From CAVSPO01 sp963730005 (GTDB taxonomy: Bacteria; Actinomycetota; Actinomycetes; Propionibacteriales; Propionibacteriaceae), in the NCBI GenBank assembly GCA_963730005.1, contig CAVSPO010000023.1:248001-312000 (forward strand): a stretch of DNA of 64,000 nt. The letters are read 5' to 3'. The notes under the pieces are model-generated. The model saw nothing but the letters and a program-made list of their open reading frames with translations, did not search any database and was not told the DNA's origin. A program made the translations under genes and the position numbers. Each line of letters starts with the position of its first letter. Position 1 is the stretch's first letter. This document shows, piece by piece, positions 62,086 to 64,000 of the stretch.

Positions 62086-63987
62086 TTGGGTAGCAGCCTG
62101 AAACTGACCCAGTCACTGACCGAGCTGCGGTCAGCTCTGGTCGATGCACGTCTCCCCTTGGCGCTGCCTGGGGCCGCTGACCAGTCGGCTGCCGCCCGCC
62201 AGATCACCGCCCAGCTGGACGACTACATCCTGCCCCGGCTGGTCAACCTGGAGGCCCCGCTGCTGGCCGTCATCGGCGGCAGCACGGGCGCCGGCAAATC
62301 CACGCTCGTCAACACGCTCATCGGCCGGGTGGTCTCGGCGCCCGGTGTGATCCGACCCACCACCAAGTCGCCGGTGCTCATCTTCAACCCCAAGGACGAG
62401 GGCTGGTTCGATGATGACCGGGTGCTTTCTGGACTGATCCGCACGCGGGTGCCCAGCACCGACCAGAGCTCGCTGCAACTCGTCCCCGAGCCCACGCTGC
62501 CGCCCGGACTGGCACTGCTGGACGCACCTGACGTGGACTCCGTCGTGGAGGCAAACCGGCGGCTGAGCTCCCAACTGCTCGAAGCTGCCGACCTGTGGTT
62601 GTTCGTCACTTCCGCCGCCCGTTACGCGGATGCCGTGCCGTGGGAGTTCCTGCAGGCCGCAGCCAGACGAAATGCCGCGGTCGCCGTCGTCCTCGACCGG
62701 GTCCCCCCGGCGGCGATGCGGGTGATCCCGGCCGATCTGGGCCGCCTGATGACCGAGCGCGGTTTGGCCGACTCGCCGTTGTTCGCCGTGCCCGAGACCG
62801 TCACCGACGAACTTGGCCTGCTGCCCGACGCCGCTGTGTCACCGATCCGCGCCTGGCTGGCGACCCTGGCCGCGGACAAAGCGAGCCGGCAGCGGATCGT
62901 CATGCAGACCCTGGACGGCGCGATCGGTTCGCTGACGACACGCGCGCCCGGCGTCGCGGCAGCCATCCAGGCGCAGCTTGAGACCGTCGACGCCCTCCAG
63001 CAGGACGCCTCCAAGTCGTTCGACGAGGCGTCTCGCGCGGTGGCCGTCCAGACCGCCGACGGCACCCTGCTGCGCGGCGAGGTGCTGTCACGCTGGCACG
63101 ACTACGTCGGGACCGGGGAGTTTACCCGCGCCATGGACGAGAAGATCTCCTGGCTGCGCGACAAACTGACCGGGGCGCTGCGGGGAGAACCGTCGGCAGG
63201 CCAGGAAGTCGCCGTTGCTGCGCGCTCCGGTCTGGAGATCCTGCTGGTCGAGGAGGCCGCGCCGCCGCGGAGCGGGCAGGTCGGGCCTGGCTGGGCAATC
63301 CGGCGGGGCGTCAGCTGCTGCTGGCTCACCCCGACCTGGCCAAGGCATCCCCGGATGTTCCTGATGCGGTGTCGCGACTCATCAGGGGTTGGCAGACCGA
63401 CGTCATGACGCTGGTCGCGGAAGAGGGACGAGGCAAACGCAAGGGCGCCCGGATCGCGGCTCTGGGCGTCAACGGCGTCGGTGCCGCGCTGATGCTGGTG
63501 ATCTTCAGCCAGACCGCAGGGTTGACCGGGGCCGAGATCGGTGTCGCCGGGGGCAGCGCGGTGCTGGCCCAGAAGCTGCTCGAGTCGATTTTCGGTGAGG
63601 ACGCCGTGCGCAGGCTCGCTGTGATCGCCAAGCAACAGCTGGATGAACGGGTGCACGCACTGATGGCCGGCGAGCTGGGCCGCTACGAGCAGGCGTTGGC
63701 TGACCTGCAGGTGACCGGTGAGCGGGCCGCCCGGATCCGGAAGCCAGCGAGCGTGTCACATCGCCCGAGCTGAGGGGTACGAGGAGTTCGACTTCCATCC
63801 CCAGACCGGACGCGCAGCCGCGCTGCCCCCCGCCGAACAACAGGGCGCCATCGACTCGGGCAGCCCCGCTGCCATCGGTCGGGGAGCCGTCGAAGAGACC
63901 GTCAGGATCCGTCAGGTGACGGGGGACAACAGTGGTGAATTGGTCGAAGCGGAGCTGATCGAGCAGCCGCGAGGTGACCAGCGATGA
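62086..63987 (+). pseudogene. Dynamin-like P-loop GTPase, three apparent one-base losses
   Basis: A GTPase of about 634 codons: VIGGSTGAGKSTLVNTLIGR Walker A near residue 63, LLDAPDVDSVVEANRRLSSQ G3, and a long helical middle. C-terminal membrane part LMLVIFSQTAGLTGAEIGVA. As read, the frame shifts near 63293-63295, 63739-63740 and 63774-63777, each consistent with a missing G in a G run. Restoring them gives a single frame ending at TGA 63987. TTG start at 62086 with GAAGGAAA ahead. The stop overlaps the next ATG (ATGA), fitting the usual pair of GTPase genes. Confidence 0.75.
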
Positions 63988-64000
63988 CCGGCAGTCCCAA
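63984..64000 (+). CDS. Start of next gene, cut by the window end
   Basis: ATG at 63984 overlaps the dynamin-like stop (ATGA). Only five codons are visible (MTGSP). By analogy with other actinobacteria it is probably the partner GTPase. Confidence 0.4.

Noticed and set aside
1..64000. CRISPR arrays
   Set aside because: No regularly spaced short direct repeats were seen; the only regular tandem repeat is the SLH-coding one at 10801-11340.

Overview
The window is high-GC DNA with actinobacterial gene content: a transglycosylase-like (Rpf-type) domain, a bcp/DUF3618/GroES-like neighbourhood, a DUF5302-like protein, a Cys-rich leader peptide and oligoribonuclease. A Propionibacteriales-like actinomycete is a reasonable guess, but there is no rRNA gene and the assignment is inference. 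Most genes are compact, with clear ribosome binding sites and frequent start/stop overlaps.

Layout. (1) 0.1-5.0 kb: a catechol meta-cleavage operon (catechol 2,3-dioxygenase, GlcG-like protein, 2-oxopent-4-enoate hydratase, 4-oxalocrotonate decarboxylase, 4-oxalocrotonate tautomerase, 2-hydroxymuconic semialdehyde dehydrogenase). It ends at a strong hairpin, followed by a second, unexplained perfect inverted repeat. (2) 5.2-17.2 kb: housekeeping and envelope genes. These are an ABM-domain membrane protein, a MacA/MacB-like exporter, a transglycosylase with three SLH repeats, tRNA-Leu, bcp, DUF3618 and GroES-like genes, tRNA-Lys, L-asparaginase, an NCS1 permease and a 3-methyladenine DNA glycosylase. 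(3) 17.3-33.2 kb: an accessory, defence-like island with a Phd/RelE pair, a P-loop GTPase coupled to a small protein, a phosphotransferase, a 1250-aa orphan coupled to a 143-aa orphan, a Fic protein and a type I restriction-modification locus. The RM locus is broken on paper by ten single-base insertions, nearly all in homopolymers. (4) 33-44.5 kb: a mosaic region with TetR and DMT transporter genes, an IS1380-like scrap, a lipoprotein joining an RCC1 propeller to a metzincin protease, an integrase scrap, MntA/HepT, an sstT-like gene with an internal stop, a cytosine deaminase-like enzyme, fragments of a di-haem peroxidase and of an SDR, and an M50-like protease with one frameshift. (5) 44.5-57.4 kb: small actinobacterial genes, a DUF362-ferredoxin protein, YefM/YoeB, and a nitrilase/HyuA-like/DUF917/NCS1 operon facing a DUF1177 gene. 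A helicase, an FAD oxidoreductase and a DUF4349 lipoprotein follow. (6) 57.6-64 kb: a Cys-rich leader peptide ahead of a TcyP-like cystine transporter, tRNA-His, orn, tRNA-Arg, a PrsW-like protease and a dynamin-like GTPase with three apparent one-base losses in G runs.

How genes work together. The first operon takes catechol to 2-oxopent-4-enoate through both the dehydrogenase (oxalocrotonate) branch and hydration. The lower aldolase and acetaldehyde dehydrogenase genes and any ring-hydroxylating oxygenase are not in view. The 47-53 kb module has the parts of an uptake-and-hydrolysis route for a nucleobase, hydantoin or similar amide, substrate unknown. The 57.6 kb leader and transporter look like a cysteine-sensing regulatory unit. 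Indels clustered in otherwise well-conserved genes look more like homopolymer base-calling errors than decay, whereas truncated fragments such as the peroxidase, SDR, integrase and IS pieces look like real remnants.
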